Source: Flavobacterium macacae
GTDB lineage: Bacteria > Bacteroidota > Bacteroidia > Flavobacteriales > Flavobacteriaceae
Assembly (NCBI RefSeq): GCF_003865365.1
Contig: NZ_RQVR01000012.1
Location: 67,020 to 131,019, forward strand
Reading direction: 5' to 3'
Length of the DNA stretch: 64,000 nucleotides
Made by a program: the position numbers and the translations under genes. The notes below the pieces were generated by a model. The model searched no databases, was not told the DNA's origin, and was given only the letters and a program-made list of their open reading frames with translations. Below, piece after piece: positions 8,612 to 18,000 of this stretch. How positions within the stretch are numbered: the first letter of the stretch is position 1; each line of letters opens with the position of its first letter.

Positions 8612-9973
8612 CTAAAAATGGATGATTTTCGCCTGCTTGCTTTTTTTAATGTAAGCGAGCGCGGTATTTTTTGAATCGCGGTTATTTGGAATTGCGATTA
8701 AGATGTTTTTTAGCACTTCAGTATTGGTAACCTGATAGTTCAGATCGTAGAACGCATACCCTTTCAGAACGCCATTTTCAATAAGGACAGCACTTCGTTC
8801 GTGCATGTTTCGGCCTTTTTCAATGATGATTATATTTTGATTCTGATATTCATTATTTTGAAGAAATTCTTCTACACGGGCGTTATAATCTTCAGGATCT
8901 TCTTGCCCTATGCAGGCGCCATTGCATTCATTCATTTCAAATGGAAAACAATGTGTTTTTACATTTTCCAAATGATTTATTTTTTGACAAAGAACATATT
9001 TATCGGTAATTTTGAATAAAGCACTTTGTGCTTCAGCTTGGCTCGAAAAGGAGGCAACTTCTTGTTTCCGGGCATCCGTTCTTTGAAGTTTTAAAGCAAT
9101 GAAACCTTCTTTAGTTATGCTTTGATACAATGAAACAGGGAAAATGTTTTTTCGTAAAACCCTATTGTATTTGGGTTTATTCAGTTTAACTTCTTCTGAT
9201 TCTTTTAATAATGCAATCAATTCACTGCCCGTTTCTTCATAGGTTACTGAAAAAACTTCTGCTTGAATTTTTTTATCTTTTCGAGAAGAACCTGTAAAAT
9301 GCTGGTTGACGCGTTTTTTGATGTTTTTATTTCTTCCGATATAGATAATTTCGCCATTTTCTTTGTGAACATAGTATATTCCGGTTGTGGATGGAAGATT
9401 TGAAATTATATCGAGCAATTTTGGAGCAAGACCTTTTTCAATTTCAGTCTTGATGAACGTTTTTACGATTTCTTTTTCCAAATCTTTCTCCAAAAGCATC
9501 TTGAAAAGTTTGACAGTCGCCAAAGCATCGCCAGAAGCACGGTGTCTGTCAGCCATCGGAATTCCCAAAGCACGAACTAATTTTCCTAAACTATATGATG
9601 GCTGTTCTGGAATTAATTTTTTCGCCAACTCAACGGTACAAAGGTGGTGTCTTTCGAAATTGTAACCCAAGCGATTGAATTCTGTGCGTAAAATTCGGTA
9701 ATCGAACTGTGCATTATGAGCCACTACCACACAATCCTGTGTAATTTCAATAATGCGTTTTGCTACTTCATAAAACTTAGGAGCACCAACAAGCATCGCA
9801 TTGTTAATGCCGGTAAGTTTGACCACAAAAGGCTGAATCGGCTTTTCAGGATTTACTAAACTGATAAATTGGTCGACAATTTCGTGTCCGTCAAATTTAT
9901 AGACAGCAATTTCTGTAATTCCTTCTTCGTTGAATTGGCCTCCAGTGGTTTCTATGTCGAGTATTGCGTACAA
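8612..9973 (-). CDS. DnaQ-like 3'-5' exonuclease fused to a GIY-YIG nuclease domain
   Basis: 453 residues. The N-terminal DEDDh exonuclease domain shows DIETTG, the FVVKLTGI segment, VAHNAQFDYRIL and HRASGDA. A GIY-YIG endonuclease domain begins near residue 195 (TTGIYYV...IIYIGRNKNIKKR), and the remainder resembles the UvrC/Cho-type region. This fusion is known in Bacteroidota and other phyla and is thought to act in DNA repair. The start appears to be TTG at 9973, since the DIETTG motif begins at residue 6 and no ATG lies nearby. Confidence 0.9.
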   Translation of the reverse strand: MYAILDIETTGGQFNEEGITEIAVYKFDGHEIVDQFISLVNPEKPIQPFVVKLTGINNAMLVGAPKFYEVAKRIIEITQDCVVVAHNAQFDYRILRTEFNRLGYNFERHHLCTVELAKKLIPEQPSYSLGKLVRALGIPMADRHRASGDALATVKLFKMLLEKDLEKEIVKTFIKTEIEKGLAPKLLDIISNLPSTTGIYYVHKENGEIIYIGRNKNIKKRVNQHFTGSSRKDKKIQAEVFSVTYEETGSELIALLKESEEVKLNKPKYNRVLRKNIFPVSLYQSITKEGFIALKLQRTDARKQEVASFSSQAEAQSALFKITDKYVLCQKINHLENVKTHCFPFEMNECNGACIGQEDPEDYNARVEEFLQNNEYQNQNIIIIEKGRNMHERSAVLIENGVLKGYAFYDLNYQVTNTEVLKNILIAIPNNRDSKNTALAYIKKSKQAKIIHF

Positions 9974-10058
9974 AATAGTAGTTTTCAGTGTTTGGTTTTA
10001 GTTGGCAGTGAATTCGAAGCTTAAAGTCAACGCAACATCTTTTTTTCTGGCTTTTTTT

Positions 10059-10721
10059 CTAATTTCTATTCCCAAAGATACTACTTCCAATCCGAACCAT
10101 TGTACTTCCGCAGTCAATTGCGAGTCGATAATCGCCCGACATTCCCATGGAAAGAATTTCCAGTTGGCAGTTTTCAGTTTTCAGTTTTGAAGTTGTATCG
10201 AAAATAGTTTTTAAATGTAAAAATTCTTTTTTGATTTGGTCTTGGTTTTCAGTGAAAGTGGCCATTCCCATCAAGCCTTTTATTTGGATGTTTTTTAGAT
10301 TTTTGAAGGATTCTGAATTTAATAATTCGCTTAATTCCTTTTCGTCTAAACCAAATTTGGTGTCTTCTTCCGCAACATGGATTTGCAAAAGACAATCGAT
10401 GATTCTATTGTTCTTTAATGCTTGCTTGTTGATTTCTTCTACTAATTTCAACGAATCAACGCCGTGAATCAAGCTTACAAACGGAGCCATAAATTTGACT
10501 TTGTTGGTTTGAACATGTCCAATCATGTGCCATTCGATGTCTTTGGGCATCTGCTCGAATTTGTCTGCCATTTCTTGGATTTTATTTTCTCCAAAAATGC
10601 GTTGTCCCGCTTCATAAGCTTCCATTAAATCAGCAACAGGTTTAGTTTTTGAAACAGCAACCAGAGTTACATTTTCTGGAAGTGATGTTTTTATTTCGAG
10701 TAAGTTTGATTGTATTGACAT
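10059..10721 (-). CDS. YggS/PLPBP-family pyridoxal-phosphate homeostasis protein
   Basis: A 220-residue fold-type III PLP-binding protein without known catalysis; it is involved in B6 and amino-acid homeostasis in other bacteria. The PLP lysine lies in LVAVSKTKP; GENKIQE, WHMIGHVQTNK, LMGMATF and the phosphate-binding LSMGMSGDYRLAI follow in order. Near residues 182-192 the coding sequence is a run of CTGAAAACTG-type units that encode SKLKTENCQLE, matching a dispersed intergenic repeat type. Reading stays open through it. Together with the DUF1015 gene just upstream it may form an operon. Confidence 0.92.
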   Translation of the reverse strand: MSIQSNLLEIKTSLPENVTLVAVSKTKPVADLMEAYEAGQRIFGENKIQEMADKFEQMPKDIEWHMIGHVQTNKVKFMAPFVSLIHGVDSLKLVEEINKQALKNNRIIDCLLQIHVAEEDTKFGLDEKELSELLNSESFKNLKNIQIKGLMGMATFTENQDQIKKEFLHLKTIFDTTSKLKTENCQLEILSMGMSGDYRLAIDCGSTMVRIGSSIFGNRN

Positions 10722-10739
10722 TTTTTTGAAATTATCGAA

Positions 10740-11957
10740 TTATAATTCATAAACCACCAAACCGCTTCTAAATTTCGGATCGATGTACGTACTTTTTGGA
10801 GGCATAATCAAATTATTATCGGCCAATTCTTTTATTTCAGAAATATCCGTTGGAAAAAGCATAAACCCCAATTCAAATTCGCCTTCGTCCACGACTTCTT
10901 TTATGGTGACTATAGATTGCTTTCCAGGAATATAATCAATGCGTTCGTCGTTACGCAAATCTTCAATTCCAAGGATTGGATTTAGGACTTTTTCGTATAA
11001 AATTTGAGCGTCTAAACTTTCTAAAACCGAAGTAAAACTGTGTTCATCTTTTAAGGTCAACGAATAAAATTCGCCATCAAGATACATTCCGAATTCGAAT
11101 TTTTTTGTGGGTTTCCACAATTCTTGCTCTTTGTTTTTAAGCCAGAAACTCTCGGATAATTTATTCAGAAATGCCTCTTTTGAAAGTCCGTTTAAATCGC
11201 GGATGATTCGGTTGTATTCGTATATTTTCACGTTGCTTTCGGCAATGAGGAAACTCATAAAATAGTTCAAATTCTCGTTTCCGGAAGCTTTGTCTTCTTC
11301 GTATAATAATTCTGCCGAAGCCGAACGGTGGTGTCCGTCAGCGATATATAAATTGCCAATTTCTTTGAATTTTTCTTGAAGCCAAGCCATTTCGTTTTCG
11401 GCTTCAATTTTCCAAAGAATGTGTTTTTCTCTTTTGGTAGTTGAAAATTCGTATAAAGAATCGGTTTGTTTTTTGTCCGAAATCCAAGCGGTTAATTCTG
11501 GATTGTCGGGATACGTGATTAAAACGGGTTCGGTGTTGAAACCGGTTCGATGCAAATAATCTTTGAATAATTCTACACGATATTGCAACGTGTCTTCGTG
11601 TCTTTTGATGACATTGTTTTGGTAATCTTCAATGGAAGTTCCGGCGATGATTCCAGTGAAATTTTGGTTTTTGGTTTGGATTTCGTAGATGAAAAAAACC
11701 GGTTTTTCTTCTTTTATCAAAACGACTTCTTCCTTAAAATCATTGTATTTCTGGGCAACGAGCTTAAATCTTTTTTCAAGTCCGATTTTTTGCTGGTTGA
11801 CATAAGCCGGATTCAAAACGTGAAGAAATGAAAACGGATTAAAATCCAACTGCGACGCCAATTCAGCTGGAGAATATTCGTCGTACGAACGCGATGTTAC
11901 CAGGCTGACCTTGTCGCGGGTTGGTCGGACTGCTTTGAAAGGGATGATTTTTGCCAC
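10740..11957 (-). CDS. DUF1015 family protein
   Basis: A 405-residue cytoplasmic protein of the DUF1015 family. The hallmark ADGHHRSASAE motif and the N-terminal IIPFKAVRPTRDK segment are present, and the length is typical. Proposed kinase- or SerK-like functions in some lineages cannot be assumed here. The stop is 18 nt before the YggS-family gene, which suggests cotranscription. The upstream gap holds repeat copy D with short flanking inverted repeats. Confidence 0.85.
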   Translation of the reverse strand: MAKIIPFKAVRPTRDKVSLVTSRSYDEYSPAELASQLDFNPFSFLHVLNPAYVNQQKIGLEKRFKLVAQKYNDFKEEVVLIKEEKPVFFIYEIQTKNQNFTGIIAGTSIEDYQNNVIKRHEDTLQYRVELFKDYLHRTGFNTEPVLITYPDNPELTAWISDKKQTDSLYEFSTTKREKHILWKIEAENEMAWLQEKFKEIGNLYIADGHHRSASAELLYEEDKASGNENLNYFMSFLIAESNVKIYEYNRIIRDLNGLSKEAFLNKLSESFWLKNKEQELWKPTKKFEFGMYLDGEFYSLTLKDEHSFTSVLESLDAQILYEKVLNPILGIEDLRNDERIDYIPGKQSIVTIKEVVDEGEFELGFMLFPTDISEIKELADNNLIMPPKSTYIDPKFRSGLVVYEL

Positions 11958-11965
11958 TTTTTTTG

Positions 11966-12210
11966 TTTAAAGTTTAAAGTCTAAAGTTGGATTTCGAAAG
12001 AACTTTATTGTGTTTTTTTTTTAAGCCAAACGGTAGAAATAAAGTAAGTCTTTTTCCCGCTTTTCGTTCCAATCTTTTATCTCGTTAAAGAAACGAGATA
12101 AAAGGATTTTCTCTTCAATCGGGGCTAAATGAAAAGTTTAGGCACTTTTTAAAGGTCAGTTTTCCAATCTTTGTCGATACCGAAAACTTTAGACTTTAAA
12201 CCTTAAACTT
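11966..12210. repeat. Inverted AGTTTAAAGTCTAAAGTT repeats bracketing repeat copy D
   Basis: The left arm is at about 11966-11988 and the right arm, in inverse orientation, at about 12186-12210. Both carry TTTAAAGTCTAAAGTT. They lie just inside the ends of the neighbouring genes. Confidence 0.6.
12050..12127 (-). repeat. Dispersed flavobacterial hairpin repeat, copy D
   Basis: On the minus strand it reads TAGCCCCGATTGAAGAG, then AAATCCTTTTATCTCG, a short loop, CGAGATAAAAGATT and AACGAAAAGCGGGAAA. The central arms CTTTTATCTCG and CGAGATAAAAG pair perfectly. This is the most compact of the four copies, downstream of the hydroxyacyl-CoA dehydrogenase gene in the same orientation. Confidence 0.8.
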
Positions 12211-12216
12211 TTATTT

Positions 12217-13104
12217 TTAAGAAAACTGCTTGGCTACTTTTTCTGCCTTTCTGCTTTCGGAATAATCATAGAAACCTTCGCCCGATTTCACGCCTAATTT
12301 TCCGGCGCGAACCATATTGACCAAAAGTGGGCAAGGAGCATATTTAGGGTTTTTAAAACCTTCATACATTACATTTAAAATGGCAAGGCAAACGTCAAGA
12401 CCAATGAAATCAGCCAATTGCAACGGACCCATTGGGTGTGCCATTCCTAATTTCATCACGGTGTCGATTTCATAAACGCCAGCAACACCGTTGTATAACG
12501 TTTCGATGGACTCGTTAATCATCGGCATTAAAATTCGGTTGGCCACGAAACCAGGATAATCATTAACTTCAACCGGAGTTTTGCCTAGTTTTTCAGACAG
12601 ATCCATAATGCTTTTGGTTACTTCATCTGAAGTATTGTAACCGCGAATGATTTCGACCAGCTTCATAATAGGCACCGGATTCATAAAGTGCATTCCGATA
12701 ACGCGTTCAGGATGGGTGACAACGGCTCCGATCTGCGTGATGGAAATCGATGAAGTGTTGGTTGCCAAAATGGTATCGTGCGAACAGGCTTCGTTTAATT
12801 GTTTGAAGATGTTCAGTTTTAGTTCAACATTTTCGGTTGCAGCTTCAACCACTAAATCAACGCCAACAACGCCGTCCTTAATGTCGGTATAAGTGATGAT
12901 ATTGCGGATGGTTTTCATTTTATCGTCTTCGGTAATGGTTCCTTTTGTGACCATTCTGTCCAAATTTCCGGCGATAGTTGCCATTCCTTTGTCTAACGAT
13001 TTTTCTGAAACGTCGATTAGTTTTACGGTAAATCCGCTTTGTGCAAACGTGTGCGCGATTCCGTTGCCCATTGTTCCGGCTCCGATTACTGCTATGTTTT
13101 TCAT
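12217..13104 (-). CDS. 3-hydroxybutyryl-CoA dehydrogenase
   Basis: 295 residues, cytoplasmic. The NAD-binding Rossmann motif GAGTMGNGIAHTFA is at residues 7-20. The 3HCDH signature follows, with TNTSSISI, HFMNPVPIMKLVE (catalytic His), NDYPGFVANR and the C-terminal domain ending SGEGFYDY. It oxidises 3-hydroxyacyl-CoA to 3-ketoacyl-CoA in fatty-acid or butyrate-type metabolism; substrate length is not certain. Monofunctional type, with no hydratase domain. Confidence 0.92.
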   Translation of the reverse strand: MKNIAVIGAGTMGNGIAHTFAQSGFTVKLIDVSEKSLDKGMATIAGNLDRMVTKGTITEDDKMKTIRNIITYTDIKDGVVGVDLVVEAATENVELKLNIFKQLNEACSHDTILATNTSSISITQIGAVVTHPERVIGMHFMNPVPIMKLVEIIRGYNTSDEVTKSIMDLSEKLGKTPVEVNDYPGFVANRILMPMINESIETLYNGVAGVYEIDTVMKLGMAHPMGPLQLADFIGLDVCLAILNVMYEGFKNPKYAPCPLLVNMVRAGKLGVKSGEGFYDYSESRKAEKVAKQFS

Positions 13105-13209
13105 ATTTATATTGAAATATTTAAAAATTTTATGATTGAAATATTTTGAACCATTAAGAGATTAAGGAAAGTAAAGACTTAATGAAACGTAATTCCCGTA
13201 AGATTAAAT

Positions 13210-14175
13210 TTACTTCTTGAAGCAATCTATAATTTGATACGCCACTCTCAAAGCATCCGTTCCGTCTTCTAAAGTCACGATTGGCGTTGTATTATTGTTG
13301 ATGGCATCAGCAAAAGTTTCCAATTCGTCCAAAATAGCGTTGTTGTTTTCCACATCTGGATTGTCAAAATAGATTTGCTTTTTTACACCTTCGGCGTTTT
13401 GCAAAATCATGTCAAAATCACCTGGCGTTTCTGGAGCGTCTTTCATTTTCACGACTTCGCATTTCTTTTCTAGGAAATCGACTGAGATATAAGCGTCTTT
13501 TTGGAAGAAGCGTGATTTACGCATGTTTTTTAAGGAAATTCGGCTTGAAGTCAAATTCGCAACACAGCCGTTTTCGAACTCAATTCGAGCATTTGCAATG
13601 TCTGGAGTGTCCGAAATTACCGAAACACCACTTGCGTGAATGTTAGTCACTTTTGATTTTACAACGCTCAGAATAGCATCGATATCGTGAATCATCAAAT
13701 CTAAAACCACAGGAACATCGGTACCGCGAGGGTTGAATTCTGCCAATCGGTGCGTTTCAATGAACATCGGATTTATGATGTCATTTTTCACCGATTTAAA
13801 CGCCGGGTTGAATCTTTCTACGTGACCAACTTGTCCTTTTATATTATATTCTTTCGCTAAAGCGATAATTTCTTCTGCTTCTTCAACCGTATTTGAAATG
13901 GGTTTTTCAAGAAATATATGTTTGCCTGATTTGATTGCAACTTTAGCACATTTATAGTGTGAAAGCGTAGGAGTTACAATGTCCACGACGTCAACAGCGT
14001 GAATTAATTTGGCAATAGTATCGAATTTTGTATACCCAAATTCCTTGGCTACTTTTTCGGCATTCTCCTGATTTGGGTCATAAAAGCCAACTAATTCGTA
14101 TTTCTCAGATTGTTGTAATAAACGCAAATGAATTTTTCCTAGATGTCCGGCACCTAATACTCCAACTTTTAGCAT
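13210..14175 (-). CDS. Gfo/Idh/MocA family oxidoreductase
   Basis: 321 residues. The N-terminal NAD(P)-binding motif is GVLGAGHLGKIHLRLL, and the family motif EKPISNT is at about residues 95-101. The C-terminal domain contains GQVGHVERFNPAF and DLMIHDIDAIL. Members oxidise or reduce sugars and related compounds; the substrate here is unknown. A minus-strand TATTTTTG box at 14199-14192 lies 17 nt before the ATG. No linked sugar-pathway genes suggest a partner. Confidence 0.88.
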   Translation of the reverse strand: MLKVGVLGAGHLGKIHLRLLQQSEKYELVGFYDPNQENAEKVAKEFGYTKFDTIAKLIHAVDVVDIVTPTLSHYKCAKVAIKSGKHIFLEKPISNTVEEAEEIIALAKEYNIKGQVGHVERFNPAFKSVKNDIINPMFIETHRLAEFNPRGTDVPVVLDLMIHDIDAILSVVKSKVTNIHASGVSVISDTPDIANARIEFENGCVANLTSSRISLKNMRKSRFFQKDAYISVDFLEKKCEVVKMKDAPETPGDFDMILQNAEGVKKQIYFDNPDVENNNAILDELETFADAINNNTTPIVTLEDGTDALRVAYQIIDCFKK

Positions 14176-14342
14176 ATAAATGTATTTTCCACAAAAATAG
14201 CATTAATTGTTTAAAGTACATAAGTTGAATGCCATAAAGTCGCAGGCTAAAAGAATTTTTTGGCATTGCTTAAACTTTCAACTTTAGGTTTGACTTTCGA
14301 CTTTTCTTTGCCTATTTTTACCAAAAATAATTACTCCCAATT

Positions 14343-14984
14343 TTGAAAGATACTGGCAAACATCAAGGACTTCGCAATCAATTAGTAACCGTTTTAGAAC
14401 AGAAAGGGATTACGGATAAAAATGTATTGGAAGCGATCAGAAAAATTCCAAGACACTTGTTTTTGAACTCCAGTTTTGAAGATTACGCCTATCAAGACAA
14501 GGCTTTTCCGATTGGAGCTGGGCAAACTATCTCGCAACCTTATACTGTCGCTTTTCAATCGCAGTTATTGGAAGTTGAAAAGGAACATAAAATTTTAGAA
14601 ATCGGAACCGGTTCGGGATACCAAACGGCTGTTTTATGTACGATGGGAGCGAAGGTTTATAGCGTGGAAAGACAAAACGAATTGTTTAAAACGACTTCAT
14701 TATTACTGCCTAAATTAGGAATTCGCCCGAAATTATTAACTTTTGGAGACGGATACAAAGGACTTCCCAATTATGCTCCGTTTGACAGCATCATTGTAAC
14801 GGCCGGAGCTCCAATTATTCCAAAACCTTTGATGGCACAGCTGAAAATAGGAGGAAGGTTGGTAATTCCGCTTGGCGAAGAGCATCAAATTATGACCATG
14901 CTGATCCGTAAAAATGAAACGCAATTTGAAAAACACGAGTTTGGAGAGTTTCGATTTGTGCCTTTGCTAGAAAATAAAAACTAG
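14343..14984 (+). CDS. pcm: Protein-L-isoaspartate O-methyltransferase
   Basis: 213 residues. It transfers methyl from S-adenosylmethionine to isoaspartyl residues, starting repair of damaged proteins. Motifs are the family block IGAGQTISQPYTVAFQ, the SAM-binding loop LEIGTGSGYQTAVL and VTAGAPIIPKPL. The start seems to be TTG at 14343: family similarity begins at KHQGLRNQL and no ATG lies upstream in frame. The next gene begins 43 nt later with GTG. Confidence 0.92.
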   Translation: MKDTGKHQGLRNQLVTVLEQKGITDKNVLEAIRKIPRHLFLNSSFEDYAYQDKAFPIGAGQTISQPYTVAFQSQLLEVEKEHKILEIGTGSGYQTAVLCTMGAKVYSVERQNELFKTTSLLLPKLGIRPKLLTFGDGYKGLPNYAPFDSIIVTAGAPIIPKPLMAQLKIGGRLVIPLGEEHQIMTMLIRKNETQFEKHEFGEFRFVPLLENKN

Positions 14985-15027
14985 AATAAGATTTTTCGCT
15001 ATATTTATCGCCTAAACTATTTATATT

Positions 15028-18000
15028 GTGAAAAAAATTACTTTATTGTTCTGTTTATTGCTTTCTATTGTAGCATTCGCACAAAATTCTGAAAAAAAGG
15101 TTTGGGATTTATTATTAGCAAACAAAAGAGCTGAAGCCAGAAAATTATTCGACAAAGATTTAAAATCCCAAATAGACAAAAATATTGACTATTTGATTTT
15201 GGATGCATTAATTCACATCGAATCTGGGAAAACTGAATTCGACGAGAGTTTCGCTATTAAATTTGCCAAGTTTCCTGAAAGCAAATATTATTTTTTACCA
15301 TTGTTGAAATCGCCTCTCTTGGTAGATGACATCTCAACTTTAGGATACAATAATTACACTTACAAAAAGATTGATTTTCTTAGCCAAGAACCCTTCTTGA
15401 AAGATAATTCTACTATTATTTATCATAAAGCAACTGCAGATAGAAATCGTAAAAATACAATTGGTTTTACTGAAGAAATTAATGAAATCAACGCAATTAC
15501 TGCGTGGCAATTTTGTGGTGTTTTCGAAAATTTGAACGACAGCGGACTTGATATAGAATATGAACCAGAGTACTATCCGAAGAATGATAAGCTTTTTGAT
15601 GCCAATAGTAATGGAAAAGTAGGATGGTATAATCCTGCAATCCCTTCTAATGAAGTTTATCAAATATTTCAAAATGAAGGAGAATATGGACACGGAATTA
15701 TGTATTCACAAACCTTCATTGATAATCCAGAACAGCGTGAAGTTTTCTTAAGTTTTGGATCTGGTTCGTCTATAAAATTATTTTTAAATGATACCGAAAT
15801 TTACTCCAATAATTTAATTTATCAATCGGATCAAGAAGCATTTAAGTTAAAAGTGAATCTCCCAAAAGGAATGAATCGGTTGCTAGTAAAATCTTCTGTG
15901 ACAAACGGAAACGACTATTTTATAATCTCAATCACTGATTTGGAAGGTAAAAAAATAACCAATCTTAGTTACAATAAAAACTTTAAAGAATATCAAAAAT
16001 CTAGTTTAGAACAAATTAATCCAGTTGAATTTAAGACGGTTCAAGAGGAATATTTGACTGAAAAGATTGCTAAAAATCCCGATCATCCACTCTATAAGTT
16101 TTTATTATTCCAAACATTTATGCATAATAAAAAGCTGGAATTAAGTGATGATGTAATTGAAGATTTAGATAAAAAATATCCAAATTCATCGATGATTAAA
16201 GCAAATTTGGCTAGTTATTTTGCCATAAAAGGGGATGATGCTAAAAGCAATGAGATTACAAAAAATCTCGAAATACAAGATCCAGAATATTATTATAATT
16301 TGTTGCTAAAAATTCAAGATGATGATTGGATGCGTGCAGCAAGTGTGGAACAAATTGAACAGCTTAGAGAAAAATCTAAAAAACTACCTTCAACCACAAT
16401 TACCTATTTGTTAGACTTTATGATTGCCGCTCGAAATAACAATCTTCAAGTTATGATTGCCAAGATTGACGAGATGATTGCGAATTCAAATAATAGTGAA
16501 TTTTTTATTACGTCATTTTCTCCATTGTATGATTCTTTAGAAAAAGACAAAGCAAAAACAATTTCGTTGCTTGAAAATCTTTACAATCAATCTGAAAATT
16601 TTTCTGCTTTCAATCAATTGACCCGATATTACAAAGCTGCAAATAAGAAAGAAGAAGTAAAAGAAATGGTTTTTGAAAGAAAAAACAGATTTCCTTACAA
16701 CAACAGTTTGGCAATTGAGTACATTAATATTTTAATCGAAGAGAAAAAATACGATGAAGCGTTGTCAGAAATTGACAAATGTCTTGCGCAATTTCCATTT
16801 TCTTTTGATTTGATGGAAAAAAAAGGAATGGTTTATAATTTAAAGGGAAATTTGAAAGAAGCTGAAAAATATTTCAGACAATCTCTTTCACATTATTCGT
16901 CAAATTCACGTTTGAGAAAAACGCTTTATGATGTAACAAAAGTTCCTGATGAAATTGATTTAGTGAAAACTGCTGACGTTTATAAATTCATAAAAGAAAA
17001 AAGAAATTCGAAGCTAAAAAGTGATTATGGGGTGAATGTTCTTTTGGATGAATATATTATAAATATTTTACCAGAAGGCGGACGCAAGTCAAAAGTAACA
17101 ATGGTTTATGAGATTACAGCCGAAAATGGAATTGAAGAATTAAAGGAATATAATTTGAATTCATACGGAATTTCATTGCTGAAATCTGAAATCGTTAAGG
17201 TAGATGGTTCGATTGTTCCTGCAGAAAATGGCGGAAGTAAATTAGTTTTTACAAATTTGAAAGTGGGCGATGTTATTTATCTTGATTATGAATCGTACGA
17301 TAATTCTACCGGAAGATTCTACAAAGATTTTAATTTTTCCTATGCTTTTAATGGAACGTATCCAATAGTAGAAGCGGTTTTTGGAATTATTTACCCAAAT
17401 GATGTCGCATTTAATGTTGATTATAGCAATGGAGAAATTCCTACTACCACTAAAAAAATAAACAACAAAACATATAAATCTTGGAAAAAATCAAACACAG
17501 CTTCATTGGCTTTGCTTGATAGTTATTCTGCTTATTATGATGACTTAAGGAATGTGGTTCGAATTGGAACAATTAAATCTTGGAAAGAAATTGCAAATTG
17601 GTACGCTGATTTGGTGAAAAAGACTTTGAAAGCCGATAAAGTTACTACAAACACTTTTAACGGAATTTTTCCTGAAGGTGTTGCAAATCTTTCGCAAGAT
17701 GATAAAGCCAAAAGAATTTACAAATATATTGAGGACAATATTACTTACAGTTCTTTAGATTTTAGACAAAGTGGCTATGTGCCTCAAAAGCCCTCAAAAA
17801 CGATTACAACCAAGTTAGGCGATTGCAAAGATGTGTCAACGCTTTTTGTAGCTTTGGCTGATTTAGCGGGTTTAAAATCAAATTTAGTTTTGGTTTTAAC
17901 AGCAGATAATGGTTTGAAAAGCGTCAAATTACCAAGCGTAAATTTTAATCATTGTATTGTAAAACTGGATTTAAACGGGAAAGATCATTTCCTTGAATTG

